From Paenalcaligenes niemegkensis (GTDB taxonomy: Bacteria > Pseudomonadota > Gammaproteobacteria > Burkholderiales > Burkholderiaceae_B), in assembly GCF_022230885.1 (NCBI RefSeq), contig NZ_JAKGCT010000004.1:1178001-1242000 (forward strand): a DNA stretch of 64,000 nt, in the 5' to 3' direction. Under the pieces are notes generated by a model. The model searched no databases and was not told the origin of the DNA. It saw nothing but the letters and a program-made list of their open reading frames with translations. The position numbers and the translations under genes are program-made. This document shows positions 24,773 through 33,755 of this stretch, piece by piece (positions within the stretch are counted from its first letter, which is position 1; each line of letters opens with the position of its first letter).

Positions 24773-24851
24773 CCAAGTCATTCTCAAGTGCGCATGAAAG
24801 CCCCTTAATGCACTGATCTTAATAAGTTGAACAGTTAACACTAAGGGCTTC

Positions 24852-24890
24852 AGGCCTGTATCCGGAGCAACACCGGATACAGGCCTTTTC
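24852..24890 (+). terminator. strong terminator after sat
   Basis: Perfect 14-bp stem AGGCCTGTATCCGG / CCGGATACAGGCCT, 7-nt loop, then TTTTC. Confidence 0.9.
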
Positions 24891-25182
24891 ATTTGTTTTT
24901 CTGATTTTGATACGCTTAACGACGCATACAGCCCATCGTTATCAAACAGGGCAACGCCTTGCAGAACGAATTATTAAAATCATTGAGTGTGATAGATATA
25001 GACTGGGTTTAGAGCTGAAAAAGCACAAAAACCAAACAGACTAATACAGATACGCCCCCGAGCGGGTTAACGTAATTGGAATTGCCTACCAGGCAAACAG
25101 CGAGGTCAAATCGCCCCGCTGATCAATAAAGTACGACATCTTAAGAAACGAAGATCGCGAAGACCTGAACCTGAGGAGCGTT
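24891..25182. other. intergenic stretch without supported genes
   Basis: AT-rich between the sat terminator and a small minus-strand gene. Minus-strand frames here look like out-of-frame read-through of the neighbour. Nothing else seen. Confidence 0.4.
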
Positions 25183-25413
25183 TTAGTAACGACGCTCGGA
25201 CAAAGGCTGGGCACATTCGCATGTAACAGGCTTACGACTACGAGCTGTTGCCATCGCATTGAAATACCCCTGCATGGCTTGATCGACTTTAGCAATCACC
25301 GTAGCTGCAGTTTTTGCAAAAGCTCTTACCCGAAGCTCTAGTGCATTTGGATGCTCTGCCCTGCCGTTTGGAACATTACCCACTGACGCCAGTTTTACAA
25401 ATTCATTTGCCAC
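25183..25413 (-). CDS. small hypothetical protein
   Basis: 76 aa from a GTG at 25413 preceded by AGGGGA, preferred over the upstream ATG at 25443 that lacks a ribosome site. Ala-rich helical middle (AFAKTAATVIAKVDQAMQGY), C-terminal CEC motif, no membrane segment. I do not recognise it. Directly upstream lies a 20-bp perfect inverted repeat with a TATAAT in each arm, suggesting the gene is tightly regulated. Confidence 0.5.
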   Translation of the reverse strand: MANEFVKLASVGNVPNGRAEHPNALELRVRAFAKTAATVIAKVDQAMQGYFNAMATARSRKPVTCECAQPLSERRY

Positions 25414-25447
25414 TTTGAAGTCCCCTAAGAGAAATGCCAACACATGT

Positions 25448-25501
25448 ATGCATTATAGGGTAAACCCTAGAGTCTGGATAGGGGTTTACCCTATAATGCA
25501 T
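25448..25501. promoter_or_regulatory. 20-bp perfect inverted repeat with outward-facing TATAAT boxes
   Basis: Left arm 25448-25467 and right arm 25482-25501 are exact inverted copies (ATGCATTATAGGGTAAACCC and its complement), with a 14-bp spacer. Each arm carries TATAAT reading outward. The left one would start a transcript about 30 bp before the small GTG gene. No good -35 is visible on either side. It could be an operator, a cruciform, or a terminal repeat of a lost small element. Confidence 0.6.
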
Positions 25502-25614
25502 GGAAGTGTCGCACTATACAAACAAAGTGCTTTATTGACCCAATAAGAACGCAAATTCCATTCAACGATACAGGGTCTCGATGCAAAGCAACTACTGCTT
25601 ATCTGACCGGAATA

Positions 25615-26040
25615 TCATAGGCCTTGAAGCGCCGGGATAATATGGTTTCTTAGCAGAGGCGCTATGCTTATCGGGAAGGGCCGATTCAATGGTAGCCACC
25701 TCATTTCGGCAATTTCGGCTGAAATTCTAGGCTTTTGCTTACCGGGTAACTTGGCAAGAAAAGCATGAGCATGTACGGACGTATCCGCTTCGTTGGCAGC
25801 GAGCGCATCAAAAGTACCCAGCTGCGCAAGATTCTGAGCCTCAAGTGTTATCTGAAGCTCTTCCCAAACTTCCCTGATAACCCCTTCTGCTGGTGTTTCT
25901 TGATGATCGAGCTTGCCACCTGGAAGCATCCAGAAACTGGTATTTTTCTTACGAACGACCAGTAGCTCCTGGCTTTCATTCACAAAGCATACTGTAGCGA
26001 TGTTTAGTATTTGCATGAAATGGAATTTCTCGAACGTCAT
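25615..26040 (-). CDS. Nudix hydrolase
   Basis: 141 aa. The Nudix box is GKLDHQETPAEGVIREVWEEL (about residues 42-62, shortened here): the Gly, first Glu and the REVWEE metal ligands are present, the second-last Gly is replaced by Gln. Such enzymes cleave nucleoside diphosphates linked to another moiety; substrate unknown. The start overlaps the stop of the upstream EamA gene by 4 bp (ATGA), so the two are one operon. Confidence 0.88.
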   Translation of the reverse strand: MTFEKFHFMQILNIATVCFVNESQELLVVRKKNTSFWMLPGGKLDHQETPAEGVIREVWEELQITLEAQNLAQLGTFDALAANEADTSVHAHAFLAKLPGKQKPRISAEIAEMRWLPLNRPFPISIAPLLRNHIIPALQGL

Positions 26041-26936
26041 TTAACCGCCTTTGTTGGCGGAAAACGTATTTGGCTAAAAAGAATGGCAATGACAGCCAAG
26101 ACAAGAGCTGCATAAGCATTGGAAGGCAGGTGTTCTTCCAGAAATACAACACCAATAAATACACTGCATACCGGCACTAAATATCCTGTATATGAAACTA
26201 ACGAGTATCCTGCGACCCTGATTAGTATAAAACGTAAATACGCAAGAATGGCCGATGTAACCAGCCCAAGATAAACGACAGCTGCTGTGCCCGCGTTAGC
26301 CTGAACATTAAAGCTTATTTGATCAGACCATATGCAATAGGACGCGATCGCGCTAATGCCCATCGTCGTAGCAGTCAAAAACAGCCCGGTTATCTGTTGA
26401 GGCAAACGTTTTTGCAAGATACCACTTACTGCATAACAAAAAGCTGAAAAAATCACCGCTAAATGAGGAAGTAAGCTGGATGATACATCTTTCTCGCCTA
26501 AATTTTGGAAACTAATCAAATAAACGGAGATGATACCGAGCATTACGCTCAAAATTTTGTTTGCTCCCAGCCTGTCATTTTTTGTCAAAAAATGCGCCAG
26601 CACGACTCCAAAAATGGGGAGCGTAGACCAGAGTATGCCAACCAAGGAGCTGTCAATACGCTTGCCAGCCCAATTCAATAAAGTAAATGGCAGTAGTACC
26701 CCGACAAAGGAAATTAAAAAAACAGATAGCCAACTGTGAAAATTGAGCCCTATCCATGATTTCCGAAAAAACAGGAATGGCAGGAAAAATAGAAAAGCTA
26801 TGGAAGAACGCAAAAAGGTAATTTCGTAGGCATTAAAAAAACTTGAAGCTATTTTAATTCCAGCGAAAGTGCTGCTAGCGATTAAAGAAACAAACACTAA
26901 CAATAGCAAATGAGAAAATTTTTTGCTTAATTGCAT
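26037..26936 (-). CDS. EamA/DMT-family transporter
   Basis: 299 aa with ten hydrophobic helices in two repeats of five, the EamA (drug/metabolite transporter) layout. Likely exports a metabolite or amino acid; substrate unknown. Its DNA is noticeably more AT-rich than the flanking housekeeping genes, which may indicate transfer together with the coupled Nudix gene. Confidence 0.85.
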   Translation of the reverse strand: MQLSKKFSHLLLLVFVSLIASSTFAGIKIASSFFNAYEITFLRSSIAFLFFLPFLFFRKSWIGLNFHSWLSVFLISFVGVLLPFTLLNWAGKRIDSSLVGILWSTLPIFGVVLAHFLTKNDRLGANKILSVMLGIISVYLISFQNLGEKDVSSSLLPHLAVIFSAFCYAVSGILQKRLPQQITGLFLTATTMGISAIASYCIWSDQISFNVQANAGTAAVVYLGLVTSAILAYLRFILIRVAGYSLVSYTGYLVPVCSVFIGVVFLEEHLPSNAYAALVLAVIAILFSQIRFPPTKAVK

Positions 26937-27210
26937 AGCGCCATTAACCTTATAGAAAGACGATGCCGTCTTAGCATACTGTAGTGTATGAAAAAATTCG
27001 TTTAAAACCTCTTTGCGAATAGCAATATTAACTGGCTTAAATCATCTCACATTGGCGGTTTTCAATCTTCATCGCTGCTGGCTGCGACCTTAGCAAGGGA
27101 TGAAATTTATTGAGTGATCTCTACTTCACAGAGCCTGATCTATCTCCCCGCTTCGGTTGTCATTTTGACAGCAAGGCCAAGAAGTTTCTTAGTTCCGGCA
27201 TTTCAGAAAA
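26937..27210. other. intergenic region upstream of the EamA-Nudix operon
   Basis: No gene. Two small dyads lie just upstream of the EamA start: AAGACG/CGTCTT around 26957-26972 and CATAC-N6-GTATG at 26975-26990, either of which might be an operator. The rest shows nothing recognisable. Confidence 0.35.
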
Positions 27211-27245
27211 AAACCCGCATAGCCAATAGCCATGCGGGTTTTTCA
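27211..27245 (-). terminator. terminator after icd
   Basis: Stem AAACCCGCAT / ATGCGGGTTT with an 11-nt loop; on the minus strand it is followed by a T-run. Confidence 0.85.
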
Positions 27246-27272
27246 GACTAGCAAATAAAACGGCAGACGCTA

Positions 27273-28528
27273 CTACATATTTTCGATCATTACATCGCCA
27301 AAGCCCGAGCATGACACCTGGGTAGCGCCTTCGAGCAAACGCGCGAAGTCGTAGGTGACTTTCTTGGACTGGATGGCTTTTTCCATGCTGGAGATAATCA
27401 AATCTGCAGCTTCGGTCCAGCCCATGTGACGCAGCATCATTTCGGCGGACAGAATCAGTGAACCTGGGTTCACGTAGTCTTTGCCAGCGTATTTAGGCGC
27501 TGTGCCGTGTGTAGCTTCGAACATGGCGACAGAATCAGACAGGTTTGCACCTGGAGCGATTCCGATACCACCCACCTGTGCAGCCAGCGCGTCAGAGATG
27601 TAGTCACCGTTCAGGTTTAGTGTAGCGATGACATCATACTCGGCCGGACGCAACAGGATTTGCTGCAGGAAGGCATCGGCAATGGAATCTTTAACGGTAA
27701 TTTCTTTACCGGTTTTCGGATTCTTGAATTTGCACCATGGGCCGCCATCAATTAGCTCAGCACCAAACTCTTCCTGAGCCAGCTGGTAACCCCAATCGCG
27801 GAAGCCACCTTCGGTGAACTTCATGATATTGCCTTTGTGCACCAGTGTTACCGACGGACGATCGTTGTCGATAGCGTACTGGATGGCTTTGCGTACCAAA
27901 CGCTGTGTACCTTCACGCGACACAGGCTTAACACCCAGGCCCGAGGTATTGGGGAAGCGGATTTTGTCGACGCCCAATTCGTTTTGCAGGAATTCAACCA
28001 ATTTCTTGGCTTCCGCAGACTCGGCTTCGAATTCAATACCCGCGTAAATGTCTTCGGAGTTTTCGCGGAAAATAACCATGTCGGTTTTTTCAGGTTCGCG
28101 TACAGGCGAAGGCACACCGGTAAAGTAACGTACCGGGCGCAGACAAACGTAAAGGTCGAGTTGCTGACGCAGTGCTACGTTTAGCGAGCGAATACCGCCG
28201 CCAACGGGCGTCGTTAGTGGGCCTTTGATGGACACCACGTAATCTTTAACAGCTTCGAGAGTTTCTTCAGGCATCCAGACATCAGGGCCATAAACGTTGG
28301 TGGATTTTTCACCAGCGTAAACTTCCATCCAATGTATTTGGCGCTTGCCTTCGTAGGCTTTTTTACTGCCGCGTCGACCACTTTGATCATGACGGGCGAA
28401 ATATCGACACCAGTACCATCGCCTTCAATGTAAGGAACGATAGGCTGATCCGGTACGTTAATAGAGTAGTCGGCATTAACCGTGATTTTCTGTCCCTCTG
28501 CAGGGACCTTGATATGCTGATAGGACAT
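27273..28528 (-). CDS. icd: NADP-dependent isocitrate dehydrogenase, frameshifted in this sequence
   Basis: TCA-cycle enzyme converting isocitrate to 2-oxoglutarate. Reconstructed length 418 aa, close to E. coli Icd (416). Substrate loop [13 protein letters not shown] (with the serine that AceK phosphorylates in E. coli), [14 protein letters not shown] and the NADP-site region are intact. The frame breaks after VVDAAVKK: the first frame ends 104 codons in, the second resumes with [16 protein letters not shown]. One more A in the six-A tract (plus-strand T run 28359-28364) repairs it. Monocistronic, with its own terminator. Confidence 0.95.
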
Positions 28529-28783
28529 GATGCTCCAGTAGTGCTCCAGAATAGAAAACAGGTAAACGCGAAACGATATTGCAGCTCGTTTCAGTCTTAT
28601 ATAAGAGTTTAGCCTAAATCATGGCTAAGCACGAAATGTAAAGCAAACAAAACTGCTTTTTAAGAAAAAACGGACTATTTCGCAAGCCGATTACGGCTGA
28701 AGTAAGCAACTTAGCGTGTTTTGGCGGGGTCTAGCAGGTAAAATGATATTCAATAACCTAATCTATATTAAAGCACTGCATCC

Positions 28784-29209
28784 ATGTTTAACCCGACCCG
28801 CGAACAAGTCCGTCAGTTTTTTACTGAGGCCTGGCAAAAGCACGAGAACAAAGGCGTGCTGACCCCGCTTGAACATATAGCCGTAGACTGGGCCCTTGAA
28901 CATCCCGAATACCACGAACTGCTGACTGATCCTGACGCCGTGCATGCCGATTACCGTGTTGAAGAGGGCCAGACAAATCCCTTCTTACACTTGTCCATGC
29001 ATTTGGCGATTCACGAGCAGGTCTCCATTGATCAGCCGCCCGGTATCAAAGCCGCTCACTCCAAATTGCTTACGCAAATGAGCCCGCACGATGCCGCCCA
29101 TATTATTATGGAAGCCCTGGGCGAAATAATCTGGGAATCACAACGGCTGAACAAGCCCCTGGATAACGATCGTTATATCGAGCTTATCAATCGCTATGCC
29201 ACGCGGTAA
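28784..29209 (+). CDS. DUF1841 family protein
   Basis: 141 aa soluble protein of unknown function, His- and Glu-rich (LSMHLAIHEQVSIDQPPG, HDAAHIIMEALGEIIWE), matching the DUF1841 pattern common in beta-proteobacteria. No signal peptide. It stands alone between icd and the cytochrome pair. Confidence 0.88.
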   Translation: MFNPTREQVRQFFTEAWQKHENKGVLTPLEHIAVDWALEHPEYHELLTDPDAVHADYRVEEGQTNPFLHLSMHLAIHEQVSIDQPPGIKAAHSKLLTQMSPHDAAHIIMEALGEIIWESQRLNKPLDNDRYIELINRYATR

Positions 29210-29242
29210 GCAACAGGTGAAAGGCTTAAGGGCTAACTTGCA

Positions 29243-29273
29243 CTCGTTCCCGTCTGAATAGACGAGGAACGAG
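29243..29273. terminator. hairpin between convergent genes
   Basis: CTCGTTCCCGTC / GACG-A-GGAACGAG, 12 bp with one bulge, located between the stops of DUF1841 and the second cytochrome gene. No clear T-run, so only a probable terminator. Confidence 0.45.
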
Positions 29274-29313
29274 CTTCGCAAGAGAGCTGCATTATTCCGG
29301 CCTGAAGCCTGCC

Positions 29314-29673
29314 TTAGCGTTTAACGGATAAAGGCGAATCGAGGGTCGCCAGCCAGGCTGCCACTGACTCGATCTCTTCAGCGCTTAAGGCTGATGCCAG
29401 CGCACCCATGACTGCATTTTTACGTATATTGGAAGTTGCAGGTGCTCCTGCCTGACCACGCTGGTAGGCATATAAGGTTTGAGCCAAATACTTGGAATGC
29501 TGCCCTGCAAGCACCGGATACGTGTTCATTACAGGGGTTTTGGCATCATCACCATGACAGGAGGCGCAATTATATTTTTTCCAGACAGCTTCCCCTGCCT
29601 TGATATCTTGAGCACTTACACTCAGGCTTAGCACCGAAGTTAAAAATGTCAAAGCTATAACAGACTGACGCAT
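29314..29673 (-). CDS. periplasmic c-type cytochrome
   Basis: 119 aa: signal peptide (cleavage after VSA), one haem-binding CASCH near residue 36 and a likely axial Met in the MGALASALSAEE region. Class I cytochrome c fold of the c4/c5 type; an electron carrier to terminal oxidases or a dehydrogenase partner. It follows a second cytochrome gene by 8 bp and is co-transcribed with it. Confidence 0.9.
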   Translation of the reverse strand: MRQSVIALTFLTSVLSLSVSAQDIKAGEAVWKKYNCASCHGDDAKTPVMNTYPVLAGQHSKYLAQTLYAYQRGQAGAPATSNIRKNAVMGALASALSAEEIESVAAWLATLDSPLSVKR

Positions 29674-29681
29674 AATTATCC

Positions 29682-30044
29682 CTATTGTAGGCTTGAGTAA
29701 TAAGCCGCAACATCGGCGATTTCTTGAGGTGATAACCCATGTGCAACGGCTCCCATGGTGGGGAATGATCGTGCACCACTTGCATAATCATTAAGCGCCG
29801 TAATGATATATTGCTCGGATTGCCCGGCAATCATGGGGACAGGATAAACCTCTGGGAAGCTGGCCTTGTAGCCGGGGATACTATGACAGCCGGTGCAATT
29901 TGAAATTTTGCTTTTAGCGTCCTCGGGATTGCCCGTGAGCTGCTCCGGTGCGTCTTGGGCTGAGATGGAATAAGAGAAAAGAAGAAAAACCGGTATAAGA
30001 ACCAGTTTTGATAAGGCGGATCTGCGTGGTTGCAACTTCATCAT
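29682..30044 (-). CDS. periplasmic c-type cytochrome
   Basis: 120 aa: signal peptide (hydrophobic residues 12-28, cleavage near ISA), one haem site CTGCH near residue 51, and TMGAVAHGLSPQEIADVAAYY with a possible axial Met. First gene of a two-cytochrome unit. The two proteins look like separated halves of a c4-type dihaem cytochrome, but that is only an impression. Confidence 0.9.
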   Translation of the reverse strand: MMKLQPRRSALSKLVLIPVFLLFSYSISAQDAPEQLTGNPEDAKSKISNCTGCHSIPGYKASFPEVYPVPMIAGQSEQYIITALNDYASGARSFPTMGAVAHGLSPQEIADVAAYYSSLQ

Positions 30045-30216
30045 GGCGTATCAAGACCTTTTGAGTTGGAAACCGGTCTGCCCGCAAGCCATTACCCAAA
30101 ACCGCAATGGTTACGGTGCCTTACTAGCGACCGTGATAAACATGCATAATTGTACGATAAGCCATGCGCCTAAACCATACTAGTGTTTATACCCTTATTG
30201 TTTTTGTGAACTGATT

Positions 30217-31086
30217 ATGACTGATTTGCTAAGCCCCTCTGAACTTCGTTTCTCGGGTACCGACAGGTACATCGCAACCGACGACTTGAAACTGGCTGTG
30301 AATGCTGCCCTAAGCCTGCAACGGCCCTTGTTGGTCAAGGGCGAGCCTGGAACGGGTAAAACGCACCTGGCCGAGGAAGTTGCTGCCGCCTTGGGCCGGC
30401 CTCTTCTGCAATGGCACATTAAGTCCACAACCAAAGCCCAGCAAGGGCTATACGAATACGATGCGGTGTCACGCCTACGCGACTCCCAGCTAGGCGACGA
30501 GAAGGTACACGACATTGGCAACTACATTGTCAAGGGGGTACTGTGGGAAGCGTTTGAGTCGGACGAACCCACCGTAGTGCTGATTGATGAAGTAGACAAG
30601 GCCGACATTGAATTTCCGAACGACTTGCTGCGCGAGATCGATAAGATGGAGTTTCATGTCTACGAAACCCAACAGACGGTCTCGGCTCGCCATCGTCCGC
30701 TGATCATCATCACCTCGAACAATGAAAAAGAGCTGCCTGATGCCTTCTTGCGACGCTGCTTCTTTCACTACATCAACTTCCCTGACCGCGAAACCATGAA
30801 AGCCATTGTGGCGGTGCATTATCCCGACATCCGCGCCGATGTTCTGCGTGCCGCACTGGACACCTTCTTTGCCCTGCGGGATGCGCCTGGTCTCAAGAAA
30901 AAGCCCTCTACCTCCGAATTTCTGGACTGGCTGCGTCTGCTGACTAACGAAGCGTTTTCGGCTGACGACATCAGCAAAACAACCGGTGATCTGCCCCTGA
31001 TGGCAGGCGCCCTGCTCAAAAACGAACAAGACCTGACACTGCTTCAACGGCTGGCGGCCGTAGCGCGCTCAGGGCAACACCGCTAA
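30217..31086 (+). CDS. MoxR-family AAA+ ATPase
   Basis: 289 aa. Walker A GEPGTGKT (about 42-49), Walker B VVLIDEVDKAD, sensor ITSNNEKELPDAFLRRC and a C-terminal lid (from KKPSTSEFLDWLRLL). MoxR ATPases act as chaperones in maturing protein complexes, almost always with a VWA-domain partner; here the VWA protein is two genes downstream with a GNAT gene between. Confidence 0.93.
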   Translation: MTDLLSPSELRFSGTDRYIATDDLKLAVNAALSLQRPLLVKGEPGTGKTHLAEEVAAALGRPLLQWHIKSTTKAQQGLYEYDAVSRLRDSQLGDEKVHDIGNYIVKGVLWEAFESDEPTVVLIDEVDKADIEFPNDLLREIDKMEFHVYETQQTVSARHRPLIIITSNNEKELPDAFLRRCFFHYINFPDRETMKAIVAVHYPDIRADVLRAALDTFFALRDAPGLKKKPSTSEFLDWLRLLTNEAFSADDISKTTGDLPLMAGALLKNEQDLTLLQRLAAVARSGQHR

Positions 31087-31184
31087 CGGCTGGCTGCTGG
31101 CTGCCATATAAGATACCCAGACATCTCATCTGAACCGGAAAAAATCATGAATGCGACACAGGGCTTTAGCCAACTACCCTCCCC

Positions 31185-31763
31185 ATGACGTTAAAAGGTT
31201 TTGGGGTCAGCCTTATCCCGTTACAGAGTAAGCACGCCCAGGCGCTGGAGCTTGCCGCCGCCGACGGCGAACTCTGGACCTTACGCGTCACATCCGTGCC
31301 CGAACCCGGCGCTGCGGCCACGTATATCGCCGCCGCCCTACAAGGTCAGGAAGAAGGCCATATGCTGCCTTTTGCTATTGTTGAAGACAGCAGCGGCGAG
31401 GTAGTCGGCAGCAGCCGCTACCACGACATTATTCCTTCCGTGGCCCGGCTTGAAATCGGCTACACCTGGTATGCCAAACGCTGGCAGCGCAGTCACGTGA
31501 ATACCGCCTGCAAACTGCTTTTGCTGCGTCACGCCTTTGGTACCCTCGGTGCCAAGGTGGTGGGCTGGCGTACTGACAATTTCAATTTTGCATCACAACG
31601 GGCCATTGAACGCCTGGGCGCTCAAAAAGACGGTGTCTTGCGACACCACGCCTTGCGACGTGACGGCACGGTACGCGATACCGTGATGTACAGCCTGCTG
31701 GCAGGCGAGTGGCCTGAAGTCGAAAAGCACCTGGAGTACCAACTGAATCGCCATGCTGACTGA
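31185..31763 (+). CDS. GNAT-family N-acetyltransferase (RimJ/RimL type)
   Basis: 192 aa; GNAT core with LEIGYTWYAKRWQRSHVNTACKLL (acetyl-CoA-binding region; shown here in part) and NFASQRAIERLGA, as in RimJ/RimL-like enzymes. Substrate unknown. The true start may be ATG 31147: that frame (MNATQGFSQLPSP) would join this one if one C were missing from the four-C run 31181-31184, the same type of error seen elsewhere in the window. Its stop overlaps the reconstructed start of the VWA gene by 11 bp. Confidence 0.83.
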   Translation: MTLKGFGVSLIPLQSKHAQALELAAADGELWTLRVTSVPEPGAAATYIAAALQGQEEGHMLPFAIVEDSSGEVVGSSRYHDIIPSVARLEIGYTWYAKRWQRSHVNTACKLLLLRHAFGTLGAKVVGWRTDNFNFASQRAIERLGAQKDGVLRHHALRRDGTVRDTVMYSLLAGEWPEVEKHLEYQLNRHAD

Positions 31764-32924
31764 TTTTTCTACCATTTACGCGCACACAAACTGCCCGTTT
31801 CAGTGCAAGAATACCTGACTTTGCTCGGCGTTTTGCAGGCTCGTATCATGCCTCCTACTGTCGACGCTTTCTACCACCTGGCCCGCATGACGCTGGTCAA
31901 GGACGAGAGCTTATTCGACCGCTACGACCAGGCTTTTGGTGAGTTCTACCGAAAAATAGAAGCAGCCCTGCCCGACAGCAAAGAAATTCCACTGGACTGG
32001 ATGATCAAGGATTTCCAGAAAAACCTCAGCCCGGAAGAAAAGGCGGCCATCGAAAAGCACGGCTGGGACAAGCTGATGGAGCTCTTCAAGGAGCGCCTGG
32101 AAGAACAACAGAAACGACACGCCGGCGGAAACAAATGGATAGGTACGGGAGGCAGTTCGCCATTTGGGCATGGCGGCTATCATCCTGAGGGAATACGCCT
32201 TGGCGGCCCTTCGGCAGGACACCGCACCGCCGTCAAGGTGTGGGATAAGCGTGAGTTCAGGGATTACGACGATCAGCAAGAGCTGGGAACGCGTAATTTC
32301 AAGATGGCGCTACGACGCCTACGACGCTTTGCTCGAGAAGGGATCGCTGATGAGTTGGATCTTAAGGAAACCATTCGCCACACTGCCAAAAACGCCGGCT
32401 TGCTCGACATAAAAATGGCGGCTGAGCGCAAAAACACGGTAAAAGTCTTGATGCTGCTGGATGTAGGCGGCAGCATGGACGATCACATTGCGATGGTTGA
32501 GGAGCTGTTTTCAGCAGCTCGTAGCGAATTCAAACACCTGGACGTGTATTACTTCCATAACTGCCCCTATGAGACCTTGTGGAAGCATAATCATCGCCGT
32601 CATCACGAACGTGTCGCAACCTGGGATGTAATCCGCCGCTACAACGACGATTGGCGCCTTATTCTTGTGGGCGACGCCACCATGAGCCCCTATGAAATCA
32701 TGGCACCGGGCGGCTCAGTCGAGCATTACAACAAAGAAACCGGGGTAGTCTGGCTGCAACGGCTTTTAGCCCAATGGCCCAAAGCCATCTGGCTGAATCC
32801 CGAGCCCAAGCCCATGTGGCAATACAGGCAAAGCATAGGGATGATTGAACATATTATGCAAGAACGCATGTACAGCGTCAGCCTTTCAGGGCTGGAAGAA
32901 GGCATGCGTTACTTGTCCAAATAA
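31753..32924 (+). CDS. VWA-domain protein (CoxE-like), frameshifted at its N-terminus in this sequence
   Basis: Reconstructed 390 aa. The frame visible directly begins only at a GTG (31803), but upstream codons from ATG 31753 give MLTDFFYHLRAHKLPVSVQEYL, the usual N-terminus of this family, once one T is added to the five-T run 31764-31768. The C-terminal half is a von Willebrand A domain; its metal site reads DVGGSMD, with Gly where the classical DxSxS has Ser, as in CoxE-like proteins. Works with the MoxR ATPase in the same operon, presumably in metal insertion or complex assembly; client unknown. Confidence 0.88.
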
Positions 32925-32958
32925 CAATGCCCCCGTAACACCGCGGCCACGAGGACAT

Positions 32959-32998
32959 ACAGGAGGTGCCGCCCCATTTGCAGCAGCACCTCCTGTTC
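32959..32998. terminator. hairpin between convergent genes
   Basis: ACAGGAGGTGC / GCACCTCCTGT, an 11-bp perfect stem between the VWA gene and the DUF2968 gene. No long T-run. Confidence 0.5.
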
Positions 32999-33011
32999 AT
33001 ATCAACCCCGT

Positions 33012-33707
33012 TTATTGCCCGTGCAAGCGGCGTATGGTTGAGCGCTGACGCTCTAGCTGACGAATTTGTTCTTGCAATACCTGCAGCTGTTTACGGGCTT
33101 CGCGTTCTTGCTCTGCCAACTGCTCGGCTTCGCGCTTGGCGCTTTGTTGCTCAGCAATTATAAGCGCTTCTTGCTGACGCTGATATTCCATGTCATTTTG
33201 CAGCGTCGTTAATGTGTCTGCACTGTCGCTAAGTTCAGATTCGATCTTGTTGTATTCGGCTTCGAGGCGAATACGCTGTAACTCGGTACTGGCCAATGCT
33301 ACCGTTTCCTGCCTATAAGCGGTGTAGGTGCTTTCTGCCTCGGATAGCAATTGGGTTCTAAAAATACGCCAGAAACGCTGCTGCTGAAATAGCGCCACGT
33401 AATAGTCAAGCGTTTCGGGATTAAACAGCATGCTCACCCCATACGAACCGTTATAAGCGGTACGTAATTCGCGCACGCTGCGGTCTTGTATCAAGGCCTG
33501 CAGCTCATCAGCGGTACCGCCTGGCGTTTTTTGCAATGCAGGTGCGGGCTCTGGTTCAGCAATAGGCCTAAGCTCGGTACTTTCTTCGGCAGTATCCTGC
33601 GTCTGCTGCACTACCGGACGTGCAGGCTCGTCTTCTTTTAACGAAATTGAACTACATGCACTAATACCTAGTGCTAGAACCACTAGCGAACACAGCTTAA
33701 TGGTCAT
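33012..33707 (-). CDS. DUF2968 coiled-coil lipoprotein
   Basis: 231 aa from ATG 33707, where a lipoprotein signal begins (lipobox LGISAC, Cys at residue 18); an ATG 30 bp upstream would place ten polar residues before it. A Pro/Glu-rich linker follows, then a long coiled coil (about 130-225) rich in Gln, Glu and Arg. This matches DUF2968. It closes the tad cluster, behind the enhancer-binding protein, as in other Burkholderiales; a structural or anchoring role in the pilus machine is only a guess. Confidence 0.85.
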   Translation of the reverse strand: MTIKLCSLVVLALGISACSSISLKEDEPARPVVQQTQDTAEESTELRPIAEPEPAPALQKTPGGTADELQALIQDRSVRELRTAYNGSYGVSMLFNPETLDYYVALFQQQRFWRIFRTQLLSEAESTYTAYRQETVALASTELQRIRLEAEYNKIESELSDSADTLTTLQNDMEYQRQQEALIIAEQQSAKREAEQLAEQEREARKQLQVLQEQIRQLERQRSTIRRLHGQ

Positions 33708-33755
33708 GACCTGCTTGCGTATCGTCGTACTTCCCATTGTTGTTGTTTCCCTGTT

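Noticed and set aside
25183-25413. Toxin-antitoxin member
   Set aside because: There is no partner gene and no recognisable toxin or antitoxin fold; only the regulatory repeat suggested it.
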